From Cytophagaceae bacterium (GTDB lineage: Bacteria > Bacteroidota > Bacteroidia > Cytophagales > Spirosomataceae), in NCBI GenBank assembly GCA_027491315.1, contig JAIXWL010000004.1, forward strand, positions 310,001 through 374,000: a stretch of DNA of 64,000 bases, read 5' to 3'. The first letter of the stretch is position 1. Each line of letters begins with the position of its first letter. Positions 7,899-16,682 of the stretch are shown in pieces. The position numbers and the translations under genes are program-made. Below the pieces are notes generated by a model. That model was not told the DNA's origin, did no database searches, and was given only the letters and a program-made list of their open reading frames with translations.

Positions 7899-8160
7899 CC
7901 CGAGATTAAAATCTCGGTCTAGGTTTTTATTTCATTATTAATGTATACCGAGATTAAAATCTCGGTCTGTGATTTTATTTCATTGTTTATGTATCCCGAG
8001 ATTAAAATCTCGGTCTGGGTTTTATTTCATTATTTATGTAACCCGAGATTAAAATCTCGGTCTGGGTTTTATTTCATTATTAATGTGTCCCGAGATTAAA
8101 ATCTCGGTCTAGGTTTTATTTCATTATTTATGTATCCCGAGATTAAAATCTTTGTCTGGA
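7899..8160. repeat. Six-copy 47-48 bp tandem repeat, each with a small hairpin
   Basis: The core CCGAGATTAAAATCTCGG recurs with its CGAG starting at 7901, 7949, 7997, 8044, 8091 and 8138, a period of 48, 48, 47, 47 and 47. The linker (GGTTTTATTTCATTATTTATG type) is conserved too, so it is a tandem repeat and not a CRISPR. CGAGATT and AATCTCG form an inverted repeat in every copy; the last copy has lost the right arm (AATCTTTG). It fills the gap between the divergent xylanase and sulfatase genes, so it may be a protein-binding array, a set of RNA hairpins, or neutral satellite DNA. Confidence 0.9.
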
Positions 8161-8285
8161 AATTGGTGAAACATTTGTCAATACAAATTCTCATCGCTAA
8201 GGATTCAAAATCTGTTATCAAATAAATAAGCGGTAAAAAAATAAATTTTTTGCCTAAATTATCCATTCAATTCAATAAGTCAGGG

Positions 8286-9746
8286 ATGAAGAAAATTTCA
8301 GTTTTATTTCTAATAATAGTCAGTATTAATGCTTTTGCGCAAAAACAAAAAAAGCCCAATATCATCACATTCATGGTAGATGACATGGGTTGGACAGATA
8401 TTATTAATCCTAAATATCATACACCTAATATTGCCCTATTGATGAAGCAAGGCCTAAGATTTACCAACGCCTATGCCACGCCGGTTTGTACTCCATCCCG
8501 AACAAGTTTTATATCGGGTATGAATGCTGCTCATCATGGTGTGACCAATTGGACATCCCCCATGAAGGATAAAAATAGCGATGCAGAAGATCAACAGTTC
8601 AGTCCTAGTGCTTGGAAAATGAATGGCTTGGATCCTCGTTCATATATCGCTTATCCTCAATTGTTGAAGGAGGCGGGATACTTTACCATCCATGTTGGGA
8701 AGGCACATTGGGGTGCCGCCGGAACTCCACAGGCTAATCCATATAATTTAGGTTTTCAAGTAAATATTGCTGGCCATGCTGCAGGGCATCCTCAGAGTTA
8801 TTATGGGAAGGAGAATTATGGTAACATACCCGGAAAACTTAGCCCTCAAGCTGTTCCTGATTTGCAGGAATACCACGGTTCCTCCATTTTTTTAACTGAG
8901 GCTTTATCCATAGAGGCCATTAAAACCTTGGATGCGCCCATAAGGAACCGACAAGCATTTTATTTGAATTTATCTCATTACGGTGTACATACGCCCATTC
9001 AACCTGATCCCCGATTTTTCCAGAAGTATTTAACCGCTGGCCTAGATTCTGCTGAGGCTAAATACGCTAGCTTGGTCGAAGGGGTAGACAAGAGTTTGGG
9101 TGATATCATGAAATATTTAGAAGAAAAGAAGGTGGCCGATCAAACCATAATTCTATTTTTAAGTGATAATGGAGGCTTGTCGACAGCCCCTGCTCGAGGA
9201 AAGAAAGCGCATATACAAAACTTGCCTCTTAGGGCAGGTAAGGGTTCTGTTTATGAAGGGGGTATTCGAATTCCCATGATTGTCAAATGGCCTGGAATAG
9301 GAAAGGCCAATCAGGTTTCAGCGCAATATATTATCGCAGAAGATTTATTTCCTAGCATACTGAGCATGGCTAATTTGTCGAATAGTAAAATATCCCAATC
9401 CATAGATGGCAAAAGCTTTGTTCCCTTTGTTAAAGAACCTAATTTATTGGATTCATCGCGTGTGTTAGTTTGGCATTATCCCAACAAATGGATTGATCAA
9501 GATGGACCTGGTATCAATTATAAATCAGCTATACGGAAGGGAAACTATAAATTAATTTATGACCTAAGGACAGGTAAAAAAGAATTATACCATTTGTCCA
9601 ATGACCTGGGCGAACAAATGGATTTAGCTGAAAAAGAGCCCAACAAAACAAACGAACTTACGAAGCTTTTAAAGGATTATTTACTTAAAAACCAAGCACC
9701 TATGCCCGTGGATAAGAAAACGGGAAAGCTGGTAGAGGTACTTTAA
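8286..9746 (+). CDS. Secreted sulfatase (S1 family)
   Basis: 486 aa from the ATG at 8286, which starts the signal peptide MKKISVLFLIIVSINAFAQ; the TTG-led extension to 8250 lacks sense. The metal-binding FMVDDMGW (Asp32-Asp33) and the formylglycine motif CTPSR (Cys68) are intact, followed by IHVGKAHWG (a variant of the common GKWHLG) and LFLSDNGG. It removes sulfate esters, presumably from polysaccharide, outside the cytoplasm. No maturase is in the window, so formylglycine formation depends on an enzyme encoded elsewhere. It may be co-transcribed with the GMC oxidoreductase 110 bp downstream. Confidence 0.9.
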   Translation: MKKISVLFLIIVSINAFAQKQKKPNIITFMVDDMGWTDIINPKYHTPNIALLMKQGLRFTNAYATPVCTPSRTSFISGMNAAHHGVTNWTSPMKDKNSDAEDQQFSPSAWKMNGLDPRSYIAYPQLLKEAGYFTIHVGKAHWGAAGTPQANPYNLGFQVNIAGHAAGHPQSYYGKENYGNIPGKLSPQAVPDLQEYHGSSIFLTEALSIEAIKTLDAPIRNRQAFYLNLSHYGVHTPIQPDPRFFQKYLTAGLDSAEAKYASLVEGVDKSLGDIMKYLEEKKVADQTIILFLSDNGGLSTAPARGKKAHIQNLPLRAGKGSVYEGGIRIPMIVKWPGIGKANQVSAQYIIAEDLFPSILSMANLSNSKISQSIDGKSFVPFVKEPNLLDSSRVLVWHYPNKWIDQDGPGINYKSAIRKGNYKLIYDLRTGKKELYHLSNDLGEQMDLAEKEPNKTNELTKLLKDYLLKNQAPMPVDKKTGKLVEVL

Positions 9747-9856
9747 AGCATATGTATTATGTTTAATCTTTGCCTTCCTTGAATGGTATTTACGAGATAC
9801 AATCGTTTTTGTGTACTTTGAACCTAATCAAATCCTGAAGGGATTAATTTTAGCTA

Positions 9857-11575
9857 ATGAATAAAAATACATTTGATGCCATCGTTATCGGCTCTGGGAT
9901 CTCTGGGGGCTGGGCAGCTAAAGAATTATGTGAAGGTGGTCTCCGTACCTTGGTTTTGGAGCGGGGTAGGGACGTAAAACACCAAGAAGATTACCCCACG
10001 GCTATGAAAAATCCTTGGGATTTTACTCATCACGGCAAAAACCCAGATCCATCAGAAAATTCCATTGTTAAGAAATGTTATGCTTTTGATGAATCTACTT
10101 CACATTTTTTTGTCAAGGATAAAGAACATCCCTACGTACAAGAAAAGCCATTTGATTGGATTCGAGGCTATCAAGTAGGTGGCAAATCGTTAATTTGGGC
10201 GAGGCAAACGCAGCGTTGGTCTTCATTTGAATTTTCAAGCCCAAAACGAGATGGCTATGCCGTTGAATGGCCAATCAATTATCAAGATATAGAGCCCTAC
10301 TATTCGCACGTTGAAAAATTTGTAGGTATTAGCGGCAACAAAGATGGACTGAAAGGACTTCCCGATGGGGAATTTTTGCCTCCTTGGGAATTGAATTGTG
10401 TGGAGAAAGAAATTCAAAGAAAAGTCAAAGAAAAATACCAAAACCGCCATGTCATTATTGGTCGATGTGCTCATTTGACAGAACCTAAAAAAATACATCT
10501 TGAACAGGGCAGGGCCCAATGTCAAGCCCGCCATTTATGCTATCGAGGTTGTCCTTATGGAGCATATTTTAGTTCCAACTCCTCTACTTTACCTTGGGCT
10601 GCTAAAACAGGAAAATTAACCCTACGCCCCAACTCAGTAGTAGAATCCATCCTTTACGATGAGAAGAAGCAAAAAGCTATCGGTGTTCGGGTTATTGATG
10701 CTATTAGCCAGGAAGTGATTGAGTTTAAAGCAAAAATTATTTTTGTCAATGCCTCCTGTCTAAATACCAATTTAATTCTGTTGAATTCTAAATCCAATCG
10801 ATTCCCCACTGGTTTGAGTAATGATTCGGGCATATTAGGTCATTATATTTCCTTTCATAATTACCGGGGAAATGCCAGTGCCAGCATAGAAGGATTTGAA
10901 GAAAGTTATTATCGTGGAAGAAGACCTACTTCGGCATTTATTCCTTCTTTCCGAAATGTAGAGAAAAGAGATTCGGATTTTTTGGGTGGATATATGATGG
11001 CTTTTTCTGCATCGCGAGGAGGCTGGAATCGTGGAGTTTCTAGCTTATCTTTTGGTGAAGATTATAAAAATTCAGTTGCACAACCTGGTCCTTGGCATAT
11101 TTTCATGATGATGCAAGGTGAAAATATACCTATTTGGGAGAACCATGTACGTTTGCATCCTGAAAAGAAAGACGCTTGGGGTATACCTCAATTAATAACT
11201 TCGGTAGCCTACACGGATAATGATGAGAAAATGCAATTAGATTTTCAAAAGCAGGCCCATGAAATCTTAGATCTTGCGGGAGCTAAAAATATTAGAACTT
11301 GGGATACCCATCAAAATCCCGGTTTAGACATTCATGAAATGGGAGGGGTTCGAATGGGATTGGACCCCAAGACTTCCTTATTGAATAAGCACAATCAATT
11401 GCACGCTTGTAAGAATGTTTTTGTCACCGATGGTGCATCTATGACCAGTGTGGGTAACCAAAATCCTTCCTTGACCTTCATGGCCTTGACTGCTAGAGCA
11501 GCCCAATTCGCGATAAGTGAGTTAAAGAAGTTGAATTTGATTTGGATAGGGGCATTGCTTTCTCTTTTTTCCTGA
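9857..11575 (+). CDS. GMC-family FAD-dependent oxidoreductase
   Basis: 572 aa without a signal peptide. The N-terminal dinucleotide fold is FDAIVIGSGISGGWAAKELC; YQVGGKSLIWARQTQRW is the GMC signature region; a Cys-containing strip CQARHLCYRGCPYGAYF is typical of the gluconate/2-keto type subgroup. The C-terminal catalytic part has DIHEMGGVRMG and VTDGASMTSVGNQNPSLT (the His and Asn of the GMC pair). Such enzymes oxidise sugar or polyol hydroxyls. The last 12 residues (LIWIGALLSLFS) form an unusual hydrophobic tail after the normal family end. Substrate is unknown; its position suggests sugars released by neighbouring enzymes. Confidence 0.87.
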   Translation: MNKNTFDAIVIGSGISGGWAAKELCEGGLRTLVLERGRDVKHQEDYPTAMKNPWDFTHHGKNPDPSENSIVKKCYAFDESTSHFFVKDKEHPYVQEKPFDWIRGYQVGGKSLIWARQTQRWSSFEFSSPKRDGYAVEWPINYQDIEPYYSHVEKFVGISGNKDGLKGLPDGEFLPPWELNCVEKEIQRKVKEKYQNRHVIIGRCAHLTEPKKIHLEQGRAQCQARHLCYRGCPYGAYFSSNSSTLPWAAKTGKLTLRPNSVVESILYDEKKQKAIGVRVIDAISQEVIEFKAKIIFVNASCLNTNLILLNSKSNRFPTGLSNDSGILGHYISFHNYRGNASASIEGFEESYYRGRRPTSAFIPSFRNVEKRDSDFLGGYMMAFSASRGGWNRGVSSLSFGEDYKNSVAQPGPWHIFMMMQGENIPIWENHVRLHPEKKDAWGIPQLITSVAYTDNDEKMQLDFQKQAHEILDLAGAKNIRTWDTHQNPGLDIHEMGGVRMGLDPKTSLLNKHNQLHACKNVFVTDGASMTSVGNQNPSLTFMALTARAAQFAISELKKLNLIWIGALLSLFS

Positions 11576-11607
11576 TAAATAAAATGGATAATGATAATTC
11601 GTGAGAA

Positions 11608-13089
11608 TTAACTGTCTTTTGAGGACTTATTGACATGTTTTCTGAGTATTCTGCTACCTTCCTCTTTGGAAAGTTTTGTCTTTCGTATTCCCCAAATTTT
11701 ATCTGCGGCTATTTTCCTTGAACTTTCTACATCAACTATGGGAAATGGATAATCAATCCCAACCTTAACCTGATACAAAGCTTGATCCAGTTCACTGAGT
11801 TTCCAAGGTTCATGAATGAATTCGTTCGGGATATTTTTTAATTCAGGAAGCCATTTTTTTATAAATATACCCTCTGGGTCATGCTGATATGAGTTTTTAA
11901 TGGGGTTGTAAATTCTAACCGTATTAATTCCTGTAATCCCGGCTTGCAATTGAATTTGGGGATAATGAATGCCAGGTTCGTAATCTAGAAATTGCCTTGC
12001 CAAAAAGTGCGCTAAATGAAGCCAGTCTTGCCAAAGGTTAAATACGAAAAAGGAAACTACCATGGCGCGCATGCGAAAATTTAAATAGCCTGTCGCTACC
12101 ACACAGCGCATGCAAGCATCTATTAAAGGAATTCCCGTCTTCCCTTCTTGCCAAGCCTGTATATAATCTAAGCGGATGGGTTTGTCTATTTGATTATAGG
12201 CCAAATTGATGGCCTCAAATTCCATGCGACATTCATCTTCGAATTTTTGAATAAAATGGCAGTGCCAGTGTAATCTAGAAATGAAATTTTGTAGGGATCG
12301 CTTATTGCTGCTAGGGTCTTTGCTATGTTGCCTAGTAAAGGTATAAACCATGCGCATACTTAAATTGCCGTAACTGAGGTAGGGAGATATTCGACTACAT
12401 GCACGTCTGCTGGCCTCAGGTTTACTGATGGATTGACTGTACCCATAATGTCTAGATTGCACAAAACTCTTTAAATATTTCCAAGCCCAATATTCTCCCC
12501 CCTCCTGAAAATGGGTATTTCTAATTTTAAATTCTTGTGGAAGGTCCTCTCCTCGGAGACTTTCATAAAGTTCGGAGGGTAATTTTACCAAGTTCCAATG
12601 ATCTTCTCGCACCAAAAAAGGCCTTTGAGTCATACTTTTCTCCCAGCGAGCTTGCCAATTTTTTCTTGATTTTAATCGGCGAATTACCCCATTGTTTGGC
12701 GTTTCTTGCCAATTTATACCTGCTGACTGACAAAATACCTTCATTTCTTTGTCGCGCTGGTAACTTAAGGCGTTTCCGCTCTCCTCATGTGAATAAAGGT
12801 TTTCAATGGAGTAATGCTGAAGTAATTCTTGAAAAACAGGGATCACCTCTTGATGAAAAATATATAATTGTCCATTTCTGTCCTCCAATCGGCCTTGCAT
12901 TTCCACTAAGGATTCATGGATAAATCGCCAATGTCGTAAATCGCTATCGGGATATTGAATCAGGGAGGGTTCAAAAAAATATACGAGTAAGACAGGATAT
13001 TTTTGGTCTAATGCACGGTATAGTGGTTCATGGTCGGTGAACCTTAAATCCCTTTTAAACCATAAAACATTAATGCGCTCTTTACCCAA
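11608..13089 (-). CDS. Cryptochrome/deoxyribodipyrimidine photolyase, full-length
   Basis: 493 aa. The alpha/beta domain opens INVLWFKRDLRFTDHEPL; the FAD domain shows RISPYLSYGNLSMRMVY, RLHWHCHFIQKFE, TGIPLIDACMRCVVATGYLN with FRMRAMVVSFFVFNLWQDW, LDYEPGIHYPQIQLQAG and RIYNPIKNSYQHDP. This is a complete photolyase/cryptochrome. An in-frame TAA lies 12 bp upstream and no ATG is available, so a TTG at 13089 is the likely start. It belongs to the same superfamily as the genes at 2458 and 3491 but to a different branch. Repair of cyclobutane dimers is the usual role; a sensory role cannot be excluded. Confidence 0.9.
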   Translation of the reverse strand: MGKERINVLWFKRDLRFTDHEPLYRALDQKYPVLLVYFFEPSLIQYPDSDLRHWRFIHESLVEMQGRLEDRNGQLYIFHQEVIPVFQELLQHYSIENLYSHEESGNALSYQRDKEMKVFCQSAGINWQETPNNGVIRRLKSRKNWQARWEKSMTQRPFLVREDHWNLVKLPSELYESLRGEDLPQEFKIRNTHFQEGGEYWAWKYLKSFVQSRHYGYSQSISKPEASRRACSRISPYLSYGNLSMRMVYTFTRQHSKDPSSNKRSLQNFISRLHWHCHFIQKFEDECRMEFEAINLAYNQIDKPIRLDYIQAWQEGKTGIPLIDACMRCVVATGYLNFRMRAMVVSFFVFNLWQDWLHLAHFLARQFLDYEPGIHYPQIQLQAGITGINTVRIYNPIKNSYQHDPEGIFIKKWLPELKNIPNEFIHEPWKLSELDQALYQVKVGIDYPFPIVDVESSRKIAADKIWGIRKTKLSKEEGSRILRKHVNKSSKDS

Positions 13090-13248
13090 AGTTTGGCTTT
13101 TACTTAATTAACCAAAATTGATGCTACATGTTTTATACCTGGGGGGATCCTATTAAAATGAAAAAAGAATCGTTGGTTTTAAAGGAACCTAGCTGAGGAA
13201 TTGGGTTTTTGGGAGATAGAAATACAACAAAGTGCCTTCTTGTTTTTA

Positions 13249-14790
13249 TTATTTCACCTGCATTTTACTAGCCCATTCCGCATATTTGTTTAGGAGGTGT
13301 TGGTATTTTTCTGGATTTGACTTAGCCAAATTCTTCGTTTCTATTCGATCCTTACGGATATTATACAATTCCCATTCTTTAATTTCATTGTCCCAAACTA
13401 ACTTCCAATCACCTTCTCTAATGGCCCTATTTCCAAAATGTTCCCATGCTAGGTAGGGTTGAGCATCTCGTTTCTGATGTCTAAAAATGGGGGCTAAACT
13501 TTTCCCCTCTACGTTTAGGGAGGTTTTGGTTTTGGTAATATCCATGATGGTAGGAAAAATATCCATGATATGGCCTAATTGGTCGGTTTGGAGGCTTTTT
13601 TTAATTTCCTTGGGGTAAGAAACTAGGAGAGGAGTAGCTATTCCACCTTCGTGCATCCAATGTTTATACATGCGAAAAGGAGTATTACTTGCATAAGCCC
13701 ATTCTTTTCCGTAGGTGGTATAACTACCCGGTGCACCAATTTTTGCTGTCAATGAGGCATTGTATTTTGCTGTGCCAAGGTCTTTAGATGAGCGATCATC
13801 CAATGTTTCATGACAAGCACCATTGTCTGATAGGAAGAAAATAAGGGTATTATCAAAAGTGCCGCTAGCTTTTAACTCCTGAATAATTTTACCAATTCCT
13901 TGATCCATTTTATCGACCATGGCAGCATAGGTCGCCATTTTTTCTATCCAACTATTTTTATCGGCTTCCTTCTCAAAGGATACTAGAGTCGGGTCAGAGG
14001 CAGGTAATTCTCCTTGGCTAAAGTTGAGCCCAAGTTTTTTTTGTTTCTCAAAACGTTGTTGACGTAGAGCTTCCCATCCACGGGTATAAAGCGATTTATA
14101 CGAATCTATCAAGTCTTGAGGGGCATGAATGGGCCAGTGTGGCGCGGTATAGGCGACATAAAGAAAGAAGGGTTTTCCGGTGGCTTTGTTTTTTTGAAGA
14201 TAGGATACTGATTTGTCTGAAATAGCATCGGTAAAATAGTAATTGCCTTGTGGAGCAAAAGCCTCATTGTCTTCAATGAGCTGGCGTTTGGGTAATAATT
14301 CGTAATAACTATTGGCTCCAGAAATTAAACCATAAAAATGATCAAAACCTCGTTGATTAGGCCAGTCAGGTTTTTTCTCCCCAACATGCCATTTCCCTGC
14401 CATGTAAGTGGCATATCCATTCTTTTTTAATTCCTCGGCTATGGTGGGTGTATTGACATTCAAAAATCCTTGATATGACCCTGTTTTATTTCGATCATAA
14501 TCACCCGTAATCACCATGCCACCCATCCCAGCTTGATGTGGATACATGCCAGTCAGTAAGGAAGCTCTACTAGGGCAGCATCTACCTGCATTGTAAAAAT
14601 GCGTAAAAACAGCCCCTTTTTTGCCTAATAAATCAATGTTGGGTGTTTTGATTTCCGACCCAAAGATTCCAATATCACTGTATCCCATGTCATCGACCAA
14701 AATAATGATGACATTAGGGCGTGATTTTTGAGCGATTAGAAGGAACTGAAACCCAAAGATTAAGAGGAAAATTAGGTAATATTTTTTCAT
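13249..14790 (-). CDS. Secreted arylsulfatase (S1 family)
   Basis: 513 aa with signal peptide MKKYYLIFLLIFGFQFLLIA. Metal site ILVDDMGYSD, formylglycine motif CCPSR (Cys71), GKWHVG, and IFFLSDNGACHE are all present. The long insert and the PFRMYKHWMHEGGIATP segment resemble the bacterial arylsulfatase/choline-sulfatase-like branch. It is expected to act on sulfate esters in the periplasm or outside. It stands alone between the photolyase gene and the rhodopsin operon and reads the same way as both. Confidence 0.9.
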   Translation of the reverse strand: MKKYYLIFLLIFGFQFLLIAQKSRPNVIIILVDDMGYSDIGIFGSEIKTPNIDLLGKKGAVFTHFYNAGRCCPSRASLLTGMYPHQAGMGGMVITGDYDRNKTGSYQGFLNVNTPTIAEELKKNGYATYMAGKWHVGEKKPDWPNQRGFDHFYGLISGANSYYELLPKRQLIEDNEAFAPQGNYYFTDAISDKSVSYLQKNKATGKPFFLYVAYTAPHWPIHAPQDLIDSYKSLYTRGWEALRQQRFEKQKKLGLNFSQGELPASDPTLVSFEKEADKNSWIEKMATYAAMVDKMDQGIGKIIQELKASGTFDNTLIFFLSDNGACHETLDDRSSKDLGTAKYNASLTAKIGAPGSYTTYGKEWAYASNTPFRMYKHWMHEGGIATPLLVSYPKEIKKSLQTDQLGHIMDIFPTIMDITKTKTSLNVEGKSLAPIFRHQKRDAQPYLAWEHFGNRAIREGDWKLVWDNEIKEWELYNIRKDRIETKNLAKSNPEKYQHLLNKYAEWASKMQVK

Positions 14791-14895
14791 AGGTTTTTTA
14801 GGTTCAAGGCTGAAATTTAAATAGAAATCATGAATCTATGAAAGTCTTGGAATTACTGGGTATTTAAACCTAGATTTCAAGAATGTATTTATATG

Positions 14896-14923
14896 CAAAA
14901 ACCCCATCGTATGATGGGGTTTT
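14896..14923 (-). terminator. Terminator of the rhodopsin operon
   Basis: AAACCCCATC and GATGGGGTTTT form a GC-rich stem with a short GTAT loop about 50 bp beyond the rhodopsin stop codon. Runs of A and T on both flanks suit termination on either strand, but only the minus strand has a gene ending here. Confidence 0.8.
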
Positions 14924-14973
14924 GAGTTTTCAATGCTAGATAATTTAGAACTATCAAGTTTGTGTGAAATTAA

Positions 14974-15720
14974 TTATTTTGCACTCGCTGTTGCTCCTTT
15001 AGCTATCGAGTAAACAACCAATCCAAAACCGATTTTATTCACGGCATCAGCAATATTGTAGGCTAAATCTACAGGAGAAGATTTGGCTAAATCGGCTCCT
15101 TCTGCAAAACCTGCTAATAAGTTGCCAGGCAACATCATGTATCCGATTGGATAGATAGCCCAACCTACTAATGTAAACCAACGCATTACTTTGTAACCAG
15201 ATTTTACATGGTCATTGGTTGAACTTGCAGCTAATTTAGATGCCTCACCCATGTAAATTTCATAGATGATTAAAGCCCATCCAAGTGTAGAAATTAGTCC
15301 CCAAAGAATGTTTTGCTCTGGTACCACTGCTTCACCAATGTATCCAGCCACTAACATCACAATAGATCCTAAGATCAAACGAGATAACATGCCAGATTTA
15401 GCACCAGCTGGCTTAAGAATTAAGTAATACTCAATACACATTAATGGTACAGTTAATGTCCAGTCAATGTAACGAAATTGAGTTGGAGAAACTCCTTGCT
15501 CTAACCAAACTCCACGCATGTAGTAATAATGTACTGCCGCAATGAACGTGATTAGGGCTGAAATTAATAAAGACGTTTTCCACTTGTCATCTACAGTACC
15601 TCTCTCCACGATGAAGAAAATGGAGGCAGCTAACATGGACATGTAACCAGTAAAAAACGTAAATCCAATGTAATCGCCGGCAGCTAGTGTGCCATTCAAT
15701 AAAATGTTTAAAGTTTCCAT
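14974..15720 (-). CDS. Proteorhodopsin, light-driven proton pump
   Basis: 248 aa from the ATG at 15720 (METLNILLNG); the longer frame to 15762 adds only a poor leader. Seven helices are visible. Key residues by proteorhodopsin alignment: His64, proton acceptor Asp86, Thr90 and proton donor Glu97 in RYIDWTLTVPLMCIEYYL (a DTE-type outward proton pump), Met94 at the spectral tuning site (green-absorbing), and retinal Lys229 in ADAVNKIGFG. Gly141 in LWGLISTLGW sits where bulkier side chains close the carotenoid-binding window in other rhodopsins, so an antenna carotenoid is possible. Downstream of crtY and blh on the same strand, 98 bp after blh, it may also have its own promoter. Confidence 0.97.
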   Translation of the reverse strand: METLNILLNGTLAAGDYIGFTFFTGYMSMLAASIFFIVERGTVDDKWKTSLLISALITFIAAVHYYYMRGVWLEQGVSPTQFRYIDWTLTVPLMCIEYYLILKPAGAKSGMLSRLILGSIVMLVAGYIGEAVVPEQNILWGLISTLGWALIIYEIYMGEASKLAASSTNDHVKSGYKVMRWFTLVGWAIYPIGYMMLPGNLLAGFAEGADLAKSSPVDLAYNIADAVNKIGFGLVVYSIAKGATASAK

Positions 15721-15818
15721 AAGTATTTTTTTTAAATTCTCACTTAAAACATTGATAATCAATTAATTGTTTTGGATTGAGTAAAAATATTTAAAAAAAA
15801 AATTAAAAAGTTACAATT

Positions 15819-16682
15819 TTATGCATTTGGAGCCTTTACAAGCATATGCATGAGTATAAAATGAGGAAGGGTTAATACAGATAAAAAAATAAATATGGGT
15901 CCAAACAATACCTGCTTCATGAAGAAGAAAACAAAAACTGCACCTAAAAGTAGGGCTGTCAAACTAAATGGAATTAATTTCTTCAAAAGTAGGAGAATGG
16001 GAAGTTCTAAAAATTTTGACATGGATCGAAGACTATATATAGCATGACAACCAGAAAAATAACATATAAATGCAGGTATTAATGGAATATAGGTACCTAT
16101 AAACAAAGTAATGCATGTGTTTAAATAGGATTGAATGTGCGTTTTGGAAAATCCAAGGGCCAAGAAAATTAATGACCAAGCTGGATGAATGAAATGAATC
16201 CTATCCAAAGGAATTTTCATTTCTACTAGAATGCTTGATATTTCGTCTTGATGACTCATTAAAATCCATAACAAAATCCCTGTTCCCAGACTTATTGTTC
16301 GTAAAAATTCAAGAATTTTAGGTAGCCTATCTGTCTGATTGGTAGAAGGGGAATGATGTTCCAATTCCCCAAAATGAAAAATGGAAATTCCTATAAAAAT
16401 TAAAAAACATAGATAAGGAAATACTAACCACCCTATTAGGTATAGGATCATGATTCCTACATAATAAAAGATAAATAATTTTAAATGGAATGTATATCCT
16501 AAAATAGTAGACAGTTTTTGAGCAATCAAATGGTCTCCAGCACCATGGGAAACTCCCAGCAAGCAAAGTAGTGTAATGCTAAAAAAATAATCAAACTCCA
16601 TAGGAAGTTTTCCAAATAGAAGCATTAAAAGAGAGTAAATGCTAACCAATATAACCCCAGAAAACCGCCACATTATGTCCAT
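15819..16682 (-). CDS. blh: Beta-carotene 15,15'-dioxygenase, Brp/Blh family
   Basis: 287 aa integral membrane protein. The family histidines are seen in LLGVSHGAGDHLIAQ (His46, His51), IFHFGELEHH (His103 and His109/110) and LTLPHFILMH near the C-terminus; with them it binds iron and splits beta-carotene into two retinals. It supplies the chromophore for the rhodopsin encoded next. Its start overlaps the end of crtY by 10 bp, so the two are translationally coupled. The ATG at 16682 (MDIMWRFSG) is followed closely by a second ATG at 16673. Confidence 0.94.
   Translation of the reverse strand: MDIMWRFSGVILVSIYSLLMLLFGKLPMEFDYFFSITLLCLLGVSHGAGDHLIAQKLSTILGYTFHLKLFIFYYVGIMILYLIGWLVFPYLCFLIFIGISIFHFGELEHHSPSTNQTDRLPKILEFLRTISLGTGILLWILMSHQDEISSILVEMKIPLDRIHFIHPAWSLIFLALGFSKTHIQSYLNTCITLFIGTYIPLIPAFICYFSGCHAIYSLRSMSKFLELPILLLLKKLIPFSLTALLLGAVFVFFFMKQVLFGPIFIFLSVLTLPHFILMHMLVKAPNA

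Noticed and set aside
7899-8160. CRISPR array in the regularly spaced repeats
   Set aside because: The stretches between the hairpin cores are nearly identical to each other, so there are no unique spacers, and no cas gene is present.
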